Below are positions 1-7,146 of a stretch of 64,000 nt of DNA, one piece after another. The DNA comes from Streptomyces griseoviridis. Lineage in GTDB: Bacteria; Actinomycetota; Actinomycetes; Streptomycetales; Streptomycetaceae. The number at the start of each line of letters is the position of its first letter. The stretch's first letter is position 1. The notes beneath the pieces are model-generated. The model was not told the DNA's origin and ran no database searches. It saw only the letters and a list, made by a program, of their open reading frames with translations. Location of the stretch: NCBI RefSeq assembly GCF_005222485.1, contig NZ_CP029078.1, forward strand, positions 7,875,501-7,939,500, given 5' to 3'. The position numbers and the translations under genes were made by a program.

Positions 1-66
1 CCGTCCGAGGTCCTCGACCGCCCGCGGCACGAACGGACCCGGGACTTCCTGAGCAAGGTCCTCTGA
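1..66 (+). CDS. ABC transporter ATP-binding protein, C-terminal end (partial)
   Basis: Frame 1 reads 21 sense codons and a TGA at 64-66. The tail (DRPRHERTRDFLSKVL) matches the usual end of polar amino-acid importer ATPases of the GlnQ type, where a switch-loop region is followed by a 'HERTRxFLxxVL' terminus. The gene enters from outside the window, so no catalytic motif is visible. It lies 69 bp before the GNAT gene, in the same direction as the sulfur-type monooxygenases, and could power a cystine or S-alkylcysteine importer. The identity rests only on the C-terminal signature. Confidence 0.6.
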   Translation, partial: PSEVLDRPRHERTRDFLSKVL

Positions 67-135
67 ACACCGGCGCCCCCGTGCCCCGCAGCTCCGACGC
101 CACCCCCGCTCACCCGCTCCGGAGAACGCCACCCG

Positions 136-1014
136 ATGTCCACCGCACCCGCCCCGGCCACCGCACCCTCACCCGCCCCGGCCACCGCACCCGCACCCGC
201 CGCACCCGGCTCCGACCTCCTCACCCCGGCCCCCTCCGACCTCCAGGACGACCCGGGCGACCCCTCCCACCCCCTCGACAACCCCGCCTGGGCCGCGCTC
301 ACCGGCCCGCACGCCCACTTCGCCGAACGCGTCGGCCGCGCCGCCCGCTACCCCGCCGACGTGGCCCCCTTCCACGCCGTCTCCGACCCCCGCGACCCCC
401 GGGCCTGGGCCGACCTGGCGCGACTCGTCGGTCCCGGCGGCATCGCCTCCGTGCGCGGGGTGACCGGCGGCCCGGCCGGCTGGGAGACCGTGCGCACCGG
501 GTACGGCGTCCAGCTCGTCGACACCGCGCTGCGCGCCGAGGACGACCCCGAGGCCGTCCGCCTCGGACCCGACGACGTGCCGGAGATCCTCGACCTCGTC
601 GCCCGCACCGAACCCGGCCCCTACCTGCCCCGCACCGTCGAGCTGGGCACCTACCTCGGCATCCGGCGGCACGGCCGGCTGATCGCGCTGGCCGGGGAGC
701 GGCTGCGGCCGGCCGGCTGGACCGAGATCAGCGCGGTCTGCACCGACCCGGCCCACCGCGGCCAGGGTCTCGCCACCCGCCTGGTCCGCGCGGTCGCCGC
801 GGGCGTCAGGGCCCGCGGCGAGCAGCCGTTCCTGCACGCGGCGGCCGACAACACCGACGCGATCCGGCTCTACGAGTCGATCGGCTTCACGCTCCGCCGC
901 CGGACCGTCTTCACCCGGGTCCGCCGCACGGCAGCCGCGGAGCCCGCCGGGACGTCCGCACCGTCCGAGCGACCGCGCGCGATCCGGGCCGCCGCGCAGG
1001 AAGAAACCGCGTAG
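136..1014 (+). CDS. GNAT family N-acetyltransferase
   Basis: 292 aa. It starts at ATG 136 with a GGAGAA ribosome site at 121-126. The first 45 residues are a low-complexity Ala/Pro/Thr tract carried by a short DNA direct repeat. The C-terminal half (about 140-270) is an acetyltransferase fold with the acetyl-CoA loop HRGQGLATRL (207-216) and the closing YESIGF element near 250. It sits between an amino-acid ABC ATPase and a Cys leader plus two flavin monooxygenases. In Bacillus sulfur operons (ytm, yxe) an acetyltransferase, an ABC importer and monooxygenases act together on S-alkylcysteines, so N-acetylation of such a substrate is a reasonable inference. The substrate cannot be read from the sequence. 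Confidence 0.85.
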   Translation: MSTAPAPATAPSPAPATAPAPAAPGSDLLTPAPSDLQDDPGDPSHPLDNPAWAALTGPHAHFAERVGRAARYPADVAPFHAVSDPRDPRAWADLARLVGPGGIASVRGVTGGPAGWETVRTGYGVQLVDTALRAEDDPEAVRLGPDDVPEILDLVARTEPGPYLPRTVELGTYLGIRRHGRLIALAGERLRPAGWTEISAVCTDPAHRGQGLATRLVRAVAAGVRARGEQPFLHAAADNTDAIRLYESIGFTLRRRTVFTRVRRTAAAEPAGTSAPSERPRAIRAAAQEETA

Positions 1015-1064
1015 CCGTGCGGTTGGCCCCAGAGACGACGGCCGAGCGGACGGAGGGACGGACC

Positions 1065-1175
1065 ATGACCCGCGTGCTCTGTGTCCGCGCCCTGAACCCG
1101 CGCCGTCGCGTGCGCCTCACCTCCCGGCCGCACATCGACCTCCAGCGCGTGGCCGGCGCGCTCTGTTGCTCCTGA
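1065..1175 (+). CDS. Cys-Cys leader peptide upstream of flavin monooxygenases
   Basis: 36 codons. ATG 1065 is preceded by GGAGGGA (1052-1058). The peptide is basic in the middle, carries the block SRPHIDLQRVAGALCC and ends Cys-Cys-Ser-stop, with one more Cys at position 6. This block (SRxHIDLxRVAxAxC) is the hallmark of the small leader peptides found before sulfur-metabolism genes in streptomycetes. Polycysteine leaders in mycobacteria are established cysteine-responsive attenuators. Here the stop is 74 bp before the first monooxygenase. Stalling at the tandem Cys codons when Cys-tRNA is low is the likely control mechanism. That it acts on these genes is inferred from position. Confidence 0.8.
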   Translation: MTRVLCVRALNPRRRVRLTSRPHIDLQRVAGALCCS

Positions 1176-1249
1176 CCCGTTGCCCCAGCCGCCGCGCGCC
1201 CGCTCATGCGGCCCGGTGATCTCGTACGGACCTCCAGGAAGGCACCCTC

Positions 1250-2470
1250 GTGTCCCCGACACCCTCGACGCACTCGACCAGTTCGACGTCGCCGTCCTCC
1301 CCTCTGCATCTCGCCGTCGCGCTCGACGGCACCGGCTGGCACCCCGCCTCCTGGCGTGAGCCGGTGGCCAGGCCCCGGGACCTGTTCACCGCCGGATACT
1401 GGGCCGACCTCGTCGCCGAGGCCGAGCGCGGACTGCTCGACTTCGTGACCATCGAGGACGGACTCGGCCTCCAGTCCTCCCGCTACGGCGAGCCGGACGG
1501 CCGCACCGACCAGGTCCGCGGCCGGCTCGACGCCGTTCTCATCGCGTCCCGGGTGGCGCCCCTGACCCGGCACATCGGCCTGGTGCCGACCGTGGTGACC
1601 ACCCACACCGAGCCGTTCCACCTCTCCAAGGCGATCGCCACCCTCGACTACGTGAGCACCGGCCGCGCCGGGCTGCGCGTGCAGGTCACCGCGCGCCCCT
1701 TCGAGGCCGACCACTTCGGGCGCCGGGTGATCCCGCCCTTCGAGGACTACGACCGCCCCGCCGTCACCGAACTCTTCGAGGAGGCCGCCGACTACGTCGA
1801 GGTCGTGCGCCGGCTCTGGGACAGTTGGGAGGACGACGCGGAGATCAGGGACGTCGCCACCGGACGCTTCGTCGACCGCGCGAAACTCCACTACATCGAC
1901 TTCGAGGGCGCGTACTTCAGCGTCAAGGGCCCCTCCATCACCCCGCGTCCGCCGCAGGGCCAGCCGCTCGTCACCGCCCTCGCCCACCAGAGCGCCCCCT
2001 ACCGGCTCGTGGGCCGCCAGGCCGACGTCGGCTACGTCACCCCGCACGACACAGGACAGGCCCGCGCGATCGTCGCCGAGATCCGCGCCGAACAGGAGCG
2101 GGCCGGACGCGCGGGACAACCCCTGCACGTCTTCGGCGACCTGGTGGTCTTCCTCGACGACGAGCGGAGCGCGGCCGAGGACCGCCGCGACCGCCTCGAC
2201 GCGCTGGCCGGCGAGCCGTACACCAGCGACGCCCTCGTCTTCGCCGGGACGGCGTCCCAACTGGCCGACCTGTTGCAGGAGTTCGCCGAGGCCGGGCTCA
2301 GCGGGTTCAGGCTGCGGCCGGCCGTCGCCGGACACGACCTGCCCGCCGTCACCCGGGCGCTGGTCCCCGAACTCCAGCGCCGGGGCGCCTTCCGCACCGC
2401 GTACCGGGCCGACACCCTGCGCGGGAACCTGGGCCTCGACCGGCCCGCCAACCGCTACGCCGCCGCCTGA
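1250..2470 (+). CDS. LLM-class flavin-dependent monooxygenase (CmoO/YtmO-like)
   Basis: 406 aa from GTG 1250, with AGGAAGG at 1237-1243. The protein follows the bacterial luciferase-like TIM-barrel pattern: LHLAVALDGTGWHP near residue 20, a GLVPTVVTTHTEPFHLSK strand-helix around 110, and a C-terminal FRTAYRADTLRGNLGL signature shared with the next gene. Such enzymes use FMNH2 from a separate reductase to oxidise or cleave C-S bonds in sulfur-limited cells. The next gene starts 20 bp downstream, so the two are co-transcribed. The Cys leader upstream supports a sulfur role. The exact substrate is unknown. YtmO/CmoO is the closest functional analogy I can offer, from gene order rather than alignment. 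Confidence 0.88.
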   Translation: MSPTPSTHSTSSTSPSSPLHLAVALDGTGWHPASWREPVARPRDLFTAGYWADLVAEAERGLLDFVTIEDGLGLQSSRYGEPDGRTDQVRGRLDAVLIASRVAPLTRHIGLVPTVVTTHTEPFHLSKAIATLDYVSTGRAGLRVQVTARPFEADHFGRRVIPPFEDYDRPAVTELFEEAADYVEVVRRLWDSWEDDAEIRDVATGRFVDRAKLHYIDFEGAYFSVKGPSITPRPPQGQPLVTALAHQSAPYRLVGRQADVGYVTPHDTGQARAIVAEIRAEQERAGRAGQPLHVFGDLVVFLDDERSAAEDRRDRLDALAGEPYTSDALVFAGTASQLADLLQEFAEAGLSGFRLRPAVAGHDLPAVTRALVPELQRRGAFRTAYRADTLRGNLGLDRPANRYAAA

Positions 2471-2490
2471 GCCGGAAGGACCGCACCGAC

Positions 2491-3867
2491 ATGAGCAAGC
2501 CGCTGAAGCAGATCCATCTGGCCGCGCACTTCCCCGGCGTCAACAACACCACCGTGTGGAGCGACCCCGAGGCCGGCAGCCACATCGAGTTCTCGTCGTT
2601 CGCGCACTTCGCGCGCACCGCCGAACGCGCCAAGTTCGACTTCCTGTTCCTCGCCGAGGGGCTGAGGCTGCGCGAACAGGGCGGCGAGATCTACGATCTG
2701 GACGTCGTCGGCCGCCCCGACACCTTCACCGTGCTGGCCGCGCTCGCCGCCGTCACCGAGCGCCTCGGCCTCACCGGCACCATCAACTCCACCTTCAACG
2801 AGCCCTACGAGGTGGCCCGGCAGTTCGCCAGCCTCGACCACCTCTCCGACGGCCGCGCCGCCTGGAACGTCGTCACCTCCTGGGACGCCTTCACCGGCGA
2901 GAACTTCCGGCGCGGCGGCTTCCTCCCGCAGGAGCACCGGTACTCCCGCGCCAAGGAGTTCCTCGCCACCGTCACCGAACTCGTCGACTCCTGGCACGGC
3001 GACGAGATCCTCGCCGACCAGGCCACCGGTGCCTTCCTGCGGGACGCCAAGGCCGGTTCGTTCGTGCACACCGGACAGCACTTCGACATCCACGGGCAGT
3101 TCAACGTCCCGCGCTCCCCGCAGGGCCGCCCGGTGATCTTCCAGGCCGGCGACTCCGACGAGGGCCGCGAGTTCGCCGCGGCCGGCGCCGACGCCATCTT
3201 CAGCCGGTACGCCACCCTCGACGGAGGGCGGGAGTTCTACGCGGACGTGAAGAACCGGCTCGCCAAGTACGGCCGCAGGAAGGACCAGTTGCTGATCCTG
3301 CCCGCCGCCAGCTTCGTGCTCGCCGACACCGACGCCGAGGCGGAGGACCTCGCCAAGCAGGTGCGCAGGCAGCAGGTCAGCGGCGCCACCGCCCTCAAGC
3401 ACCTGGAGTTCGTCTGGAACCGCGACCTGTCCGGCTACGACCCGGAGGGACCGCTGCCCGACATCGACCCGGACCTGGGGGAGAGCCACATCGCGCGCGG
3501 CCGGGCCCAGGTGCGCATGTACCGGGACCCGCTGGCCACCGCCCGCGAATGGCGCGAACTGGCCGCCGCCCGGGGCTGGTCGATCCGCGACCTGGTCATC
3601 GAGACCGGCAACCGGCAGAACTTCGTGGGCTCACCCGAGACCGTCGCCCGCACCATCAACGAGTACGTCCAGGCCGACGCGAGCGACGGCTTCATCCTCG
3701 TCCCGCACATCACCCCGACCGGCCTCGACGCCTTCGCCGACCAGGTCGTCCCACTCCTCCAGGAACAGGGCGTCTTCCGCGCCGACTACGAGGGCACCAC
3801 CCTCCGCGACCACCTGGGCCTCGCCCACCCCGACAGCGCGGGACAGGACCAGCGCGCGGCCTCCTGA
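2491..3867 (+). CDS. NtaA/SnaA/DszA-family FMN monooxygenase (CmoJ/YtnJ-like)
   Basis: 458 aa from ATG 2491, with GGAAGGA at 2473-2479. The family markers are clear: an N-terminal IHLAAHFPGVNNTTVW block, the LDHLSDGRAAWNVVTSWD region near residue 115-132, PQGRPVIFQAGDSDEG near 210, and a closing FRADYEGTTLRDHLGL. Members are two-component FMNH2 monooxygenases of organosulfur or aminopolycarboxylate compounds. Pairing with the preceding LLM oxidase, a GNAT and an amino-acid transporter resembles the Bacillus ytm S-alkylcysteine gene set. The gene is last in its unit and is followed by a strong stem-loop before a convergent peptidase gene. Confidence 0.93.
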   Translation: MSKPLKQIHLAAHFPGVNNTTVWSDPEAGSHIEFSSFAHFARTAERAKFDFLFLAEGLRLREQGGEIYDLDVVGRPDTFTVLAALAAVTERLGLTGTINSTFNEPYEVARQFASLDHLSDGRAAWNVVTSWDAFTGENFRRGGFLPQEHRYSRAKEFLATVTELVDSWHGDEILADQATGAFLRDAKAGSFVHTGQHFDIHGQFNVPRSPQGRPVIFQAGDSDEGREFAAAGADAIFSRYATLDGGREFYADVKNRLAKYGRRKDQLLILPAASFVLADTDAEAEDLAKQVRRQQVSGATALKHLEFVWNRDLSGYDPEGPLPDIDPDLGESHIARGRAQVRMYRDPLATAREWRELAAARGWSIRDLVIETGNRQNFVGSPETVARTINEYVQADASDGFILVPHITPTGLDAFADQVVPLLQEQGVFRADYEGTTLRDHLGLAHPDSAGQDQRAAS

Positions 3868-3932
3868 AACGGGCGCAACCCCGCAACGGGCCCGGTCGGG
3901 CCCCCTCGACCCGGCCGAGCCCCTGAAACGGC

Positions 3933-3980
3933 GAGACCGGAAGACGCTTCCCTCCCCCGAAGGCAACGTCTCCCGGTCTC
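3933..3980. terminator. Interrupted stem-loop between convergent genes
   Basis: GAGACCGG (3933-3940) pairs with CCGGTCTC (3973-3980), and an inner GACG pairs with CGTC. CTTC/GAAG can extend the loop side. It sits 65 bp after the monooxygenase stop and 55 bp before the end of the opposing peptidase gene, so it can serve both strands. Confidence 0.6.
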
Positions 3981-4035
3981 TCCCCCCGTGCCGGACTGGT
4001 GGTCCAGCCGACCGCGTGGTGCGGTGCGTGTGCCG

Positions 4036-5127
4036 TTACCAGCACATCACCGCGGTCTCCCCCGGACCCCACGCGGAGTACAGACGGACGCGGACGTAGT
4101 AGCGGCGGCCCTTGACGAGCCGGGCGCTGATCGTCGCGTTGTGCCGGCTTCCCCCGTCGTCATGGCCCACGAGGTAACGAGCTTCCCCGTCCCGTTCCTC
4201 GAAGACCACCAGCACACCGTCGCTCGCCCCGAACGTGCCCACCGTGAAATCGCGCGTCTCCGGCGGCTCGACCACGAAGTCCGCCTGCTCCCCGGGGCCG
4301 AGGCCGAGCGGCACCGACCGGAAGGGCACCAGATCCGGCAGCCGCCCCGCGGCGGCCGACGGATACCAGCGCAGGGCGAACTCCTTGTCGGCCGGAGAGA
4401 GCGTCCCGGGCGGGTGGAGCCCCGCCCGCAACTGCTCCGGCTCAAGGATCAACCCCGCGGGAAACGGATACTCCATGATCGACTGCGAGTCCCAGACGGA
4501 GCCGTTGGCCTCGTCCGGGTCCAGCTTGCTCAGGATGTTCGCGAACGTCCGCTCCCGGCCCCAGTAGTTCGGCGGACCTGCCAGTTCGGCGTAGACGGCC
4601 TCGTCGTCCCAGTGGATGCCGGCGAACGGACTCTGGTGCTCGTGCAGCATGCCGAGCGCGTGTCCGATCTCGTGCAGGACGATCCCGCGCCCCCCAGGCA
4701 CGGTCACGTCCCACCCGAGATTCATCGTGCGCTCGTGCACCCCCACCTGGAGGGCGTCCTTGCCGACCGCCGACCAGGAACCGTCACCGAGCTGGAAACC
4801 GATGCGCAGCTCCGCCTCCGAGCGGTCCCCGACCTCGACGAACGTGACGCCGATGCCGAGGTCCCCCCACTCACGGAAGCAGTCGCGCACCACCTCCCGC
4901 TGCTCCTTCGCCCCCACCCACGACACCCGCCGCACCGAGCCGGTCCCCGGTACGGGGATGGCCGACGCGTCGTTGTCGCCGTCGAAGAAGCAGTAGTGCA
5001 GCACGGTGCCGTTGACCCACATCCGGCTCCCGCCGATGAGCGCACCGCGCCGCTCAGCGGTCAGCCCCGGCGCGAACGCGGGGACCGACTGCTGCGCGAG
5101 AGAGCAGTAGCGTCCGGTCATGCGCAC
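4036..5127 (-). CDS. Astacin-like (M12A) zinc metallopeptidase
   Basis: 363 aa. The zinc site is complete: HEIGHALGMLHE (His152, Glu153, His156, Gly159, His162), followed by a Met-turn SIMEY with Met218 and the fifth-ligand Tyr220. Upstream, the IPV...FREWGDLGIGVTF pattern is that of the astacin-like ZnMc domain. The C-terminal 110 residues form a beta-rich region resembling a pre-peptidase C-terminal domain. No signal peptide or pro-domain is evident, which is unusual because astacins are normally secreted zymogens. It may be cytoplasmic or exported by a non-classical route. It is transcribed divergently from the LuxR regulator at 5192, across a 64-bp gap that must hold both promoters. Confidence 0.88.
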   Translation of the reverse strand: MRMTGRYCSLAQQSVPAFAPGLTAERRGALIGGSRMWVNGTVLHYCFFDGDNDASAIPVPGTGSVRRVSWVGAKEQREVVRDCFREWGDLGIGVTFVEVGDRSEAELRIGFQLGDGSWSAVGKDALQVGVHERTMNLGWDVTVPGGRGIVLHEIGHALGMLHEHQSPFAGIHWDDEAVYAELAGPPNYWGRERTFANILSKLDPDEANGSVWDSQSIMEYPFPAGLILEPEQLRAGLHPPGTLSPADKEFALRWYPSAAAGRLPDLVPFRSVPLGLGPGEQADFVVEPPETRDFTVGTFGASDGVLVVFEERDGEARYLVGHDDGGSRHNATISARLVKGRRYYVRVRLYSAWGPGETAVMCW

Positions 5128-5191
5128 AGCCTGCCGCAGCGGCCACCCGGGCGCCTGAGTCGGGATCTACTCAAGTCACCCTGTATCAGGG

Positions 5192-7054
5192 ATGAGTACT
5201 CGCGCTCATACTCCCGTGACGACTTTCGAACGCGATGCGAAGACCCTTGAACTGCCCTGGCCGTTCACCGCACGAGAGGACGAACTGGAGCTGGTCCGCC
5301 GGTCCCTGACCGCCGGCTCGCAGGGCATCCTGGTGACAGGCCCCGCGGGCTGCGGGAAGACCCGGCTGGCCACCGAGGCCGTGCGGGGCACCGACCGGGC
5401 CCGGGTGGCCGGCACACCCGAGACCCGCCACCTCCCCTTCGCCGCGTTCGCCCATCTCCTGCCCGAGACGCTCTCCCTGCACCGCGCGGTCCAACTCCTG
5501 TCCGCCGTGCGCCTGCTGGTGGTCGACGACGCCCACCTCCTCGACGACGCCTCGGCCGCCCTCGTCCACCAGCTCGCCGTCCACGGCCGCACCCGGCTGC
5601 TGGTCGTCGCGGCGGACGGCGCCCCGCTGCCCGGCGCCATCGCCCGGCTGTGGACCGGCGAACTGCTGCCCCGCCTCGCCCTGGAGCCGCTCTCCCGCGA
5701 GGACGTCGAGGAACTGCTCACGGCGGGCGTCGGCGCTCCCCCCGAGCCGCTCACCCTGAGCCGCCTGCACCGCCTCTCCCAGGGCGACCTGCGGCTGCTG
5801 CGCGACCTGGTGACCGCCGCCCGCGACCACGGCGGCCTCGACCGGCGGCCCGACACCGGCACCTGGACCCTCCGGGGACCGCTGCCGCTCACCGCGGCCG
5901 TCCGCGCGCACAGCGCGCGCGTGCTGGAGCGCACCGACCCCGACGACCGCGAGACCCTCGACCGCCTGGCGTTCGCCGAACCGCTGCCGCCGACCGCGGA
6001 CGACTTCGACCTGCGGGTCCTGGAGCGCCTCGAGGCCGACGGCCTGATCCGCACCGACGACCGGGGCGCCGTCCACCTCGCCCACCCCCTGCACGGCCCC
6101 GCCCTGCGCGCGGCGGCGGGACGGCTGCGCGCGCGGCGGCTGGCCCGCACCCCCGGCAGCCACCGGCCGGCCCTGGAGGCGGAGACGGCGGCCCTGGAGC
6201 GGCGGATCGCCCACGGGGACCTCCGGGCCGCGGCGGCGCCCCTGGGGGAGTGGCTCGCCGAGGAGGGCGCGCGGGTGCCCGCCGGGCACGCGGCCGTACG
6301 CGCCAGGACCGCGCGGCTGCGGGGTGAGCTGCGGGAGGCGGCGGCCTGGGCGCGGGAGGGCCTGCGGCAGACACCGCAGGACGCCTCCTGCCGTACCGAA
6401 CTCGTCCTGGCCGCCGCGCAGTCGGGGGACGCCACCGCCGCCGCCGAGGCGGTCGGACCCGGGCCCGTCCCGGCCGGCGCCGCGGTCTGGCTCACGGTCG
6501 TCGCGGGCGACACCGAGGACGCCCTGGAGATGATCTACGACGGCGGTCGCGAACCCCTCGCCCTCTACGACGCCGTACGCCTCGGGGTGCCCGAGAAGGT
6601 CGCCGACCGGCTGCCGCACGGCAGCCTGTTCGCGCTCCACGCCGACGCCCTGGCGCGCGGCGACGGACCCGCCCTCGACCGGGTCGCCGCCGCCCTGGAG
6701 GCGCGCGGACACCTGCTATTCGCGGCCGAGGCGCACGCCCAGGCGGTACCCGCGCACCGGGACCCGAGAGCCGCCCGCACCTCACGCACGCGTGCCGTCG
6801 CGCTGGCCCGCCGCTGCCAGGGCGCCCGCACCCCGGCCCTGTCAGGACTGGTCCTCGGCGAACTGACCGCGCGCCAGCGCCAGATCGTCACCCTCGCCGC
6901 CGCGGGGCTCAGCAACCGTCAGATCGCCGAACAGCTCACCCTGTCCATCCGCACCGTCGGCAACCACCTGTACAGCGCGTACGCACGGCTCGGCGCGAGC
7001 GACCGCGGCGCGCTGCCGTGGCTCGTCCAGCTCCCCGACGCCCGGTCCGCCTGA
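5192..7054 (+). CDS. ATPase-LuxR (LAL-like) transcriptional regulator
   Basis: 620 aa from ATG 5192. The N-terminus carries an AAA-type NTPase with Walker A GPAGCGKTR (50-58) and Walker B LLVVDDAHLLD near 110. A helical middle part without clear TPR spacing follows. The last 65 residues are a LuxR HTH (LTARQRQIVTLAAAGLSNRQ... then IAEQLTLSIRTVGNHL). At 620 residues it is shorter than classical LAL regulators of about 900. No strong ribosome site precedes the ATG. It is divergent from the metallopeptidase and may control it. The inducer is unknown. Confidence 0.92.
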   Translation: MSTRAHTPVTTFERDAKTLELPWPFTAREDELELVRRSLTAGSQGILVTGPAGCGKTRLATEAVRGTDRARVAGTPETRHLPFAAFAHLLPETLSLHRAVQLLSAVRLLVVDDAHLLDDASAALVHQLAVHGRTRLLVVAADGAPLPGAIARLWTGELLPRLALEPLSREDVEELLTAGVGAPPEPLTLSRLHRLSQGDLRLLRDLVTAARDHGGLDRRPDTGTWTLRGPLPLTAAVRAHSARVLERTDPDDRETLDRLAFAEPLPPTADDFDLRVLERLEADGLIRTDDRGAVHLAHPLHGPALRAAAGRLRARRLARTPGSHRPALEAETAALERRIAHGDLRAAAAPLGEWLAEEGARVPAGHAAVRARTARLRGELREAAAWAREGLRQTPQDASCRTELVLAAAQSGDATAAAEAVGPGPVPAGAAVWLTVVAGDTEDALEMIYDGGREPLALYDAVRLGVPEKVADRLPHGSLFALHADALARGDGPALDRVAAALEARGHLLFAAEAHAQAVPAHRDPRAARTSRTRAVALARRCQGARTPALSGLVLGELTARQRQIVTLAAAGLSNRQIAEQLTLSIRTVGNHLYSAYARLGASDRGALPWLVQLPDARSA

Positions 7055-7073
7055 GCACCACCGCCCCAGGACC

Positions 7074-7115
7074 GGCGGTCTGACCCCCACACATCGGGGG
7101 AGGGGTCAGGCCGCC
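7074..7115. terminator. Bidirectional stem-loop
   Basis: GGCGG-T-CTGACCCC (7074-7087) pairs with GGGGTCAG-G-CCGCC (7102-7115), with one mismatched position. It lies 20 bp after the LuxR stop and 31 bp from the end of the convergent CHAT gene. Confidence 0.65.
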
Positions 7116-7146
7116 TCCCGCACGCCCGCGGCGCGCGGAGGCGGCC

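Noticed and set aside
3631..4072. Small minus-strand genes between the monooxygenase and the metallopeptidase
   Set aside because: They are shadows of the monooxygenase gene or cross the terminator, with no ribosome site or recognisable domain.
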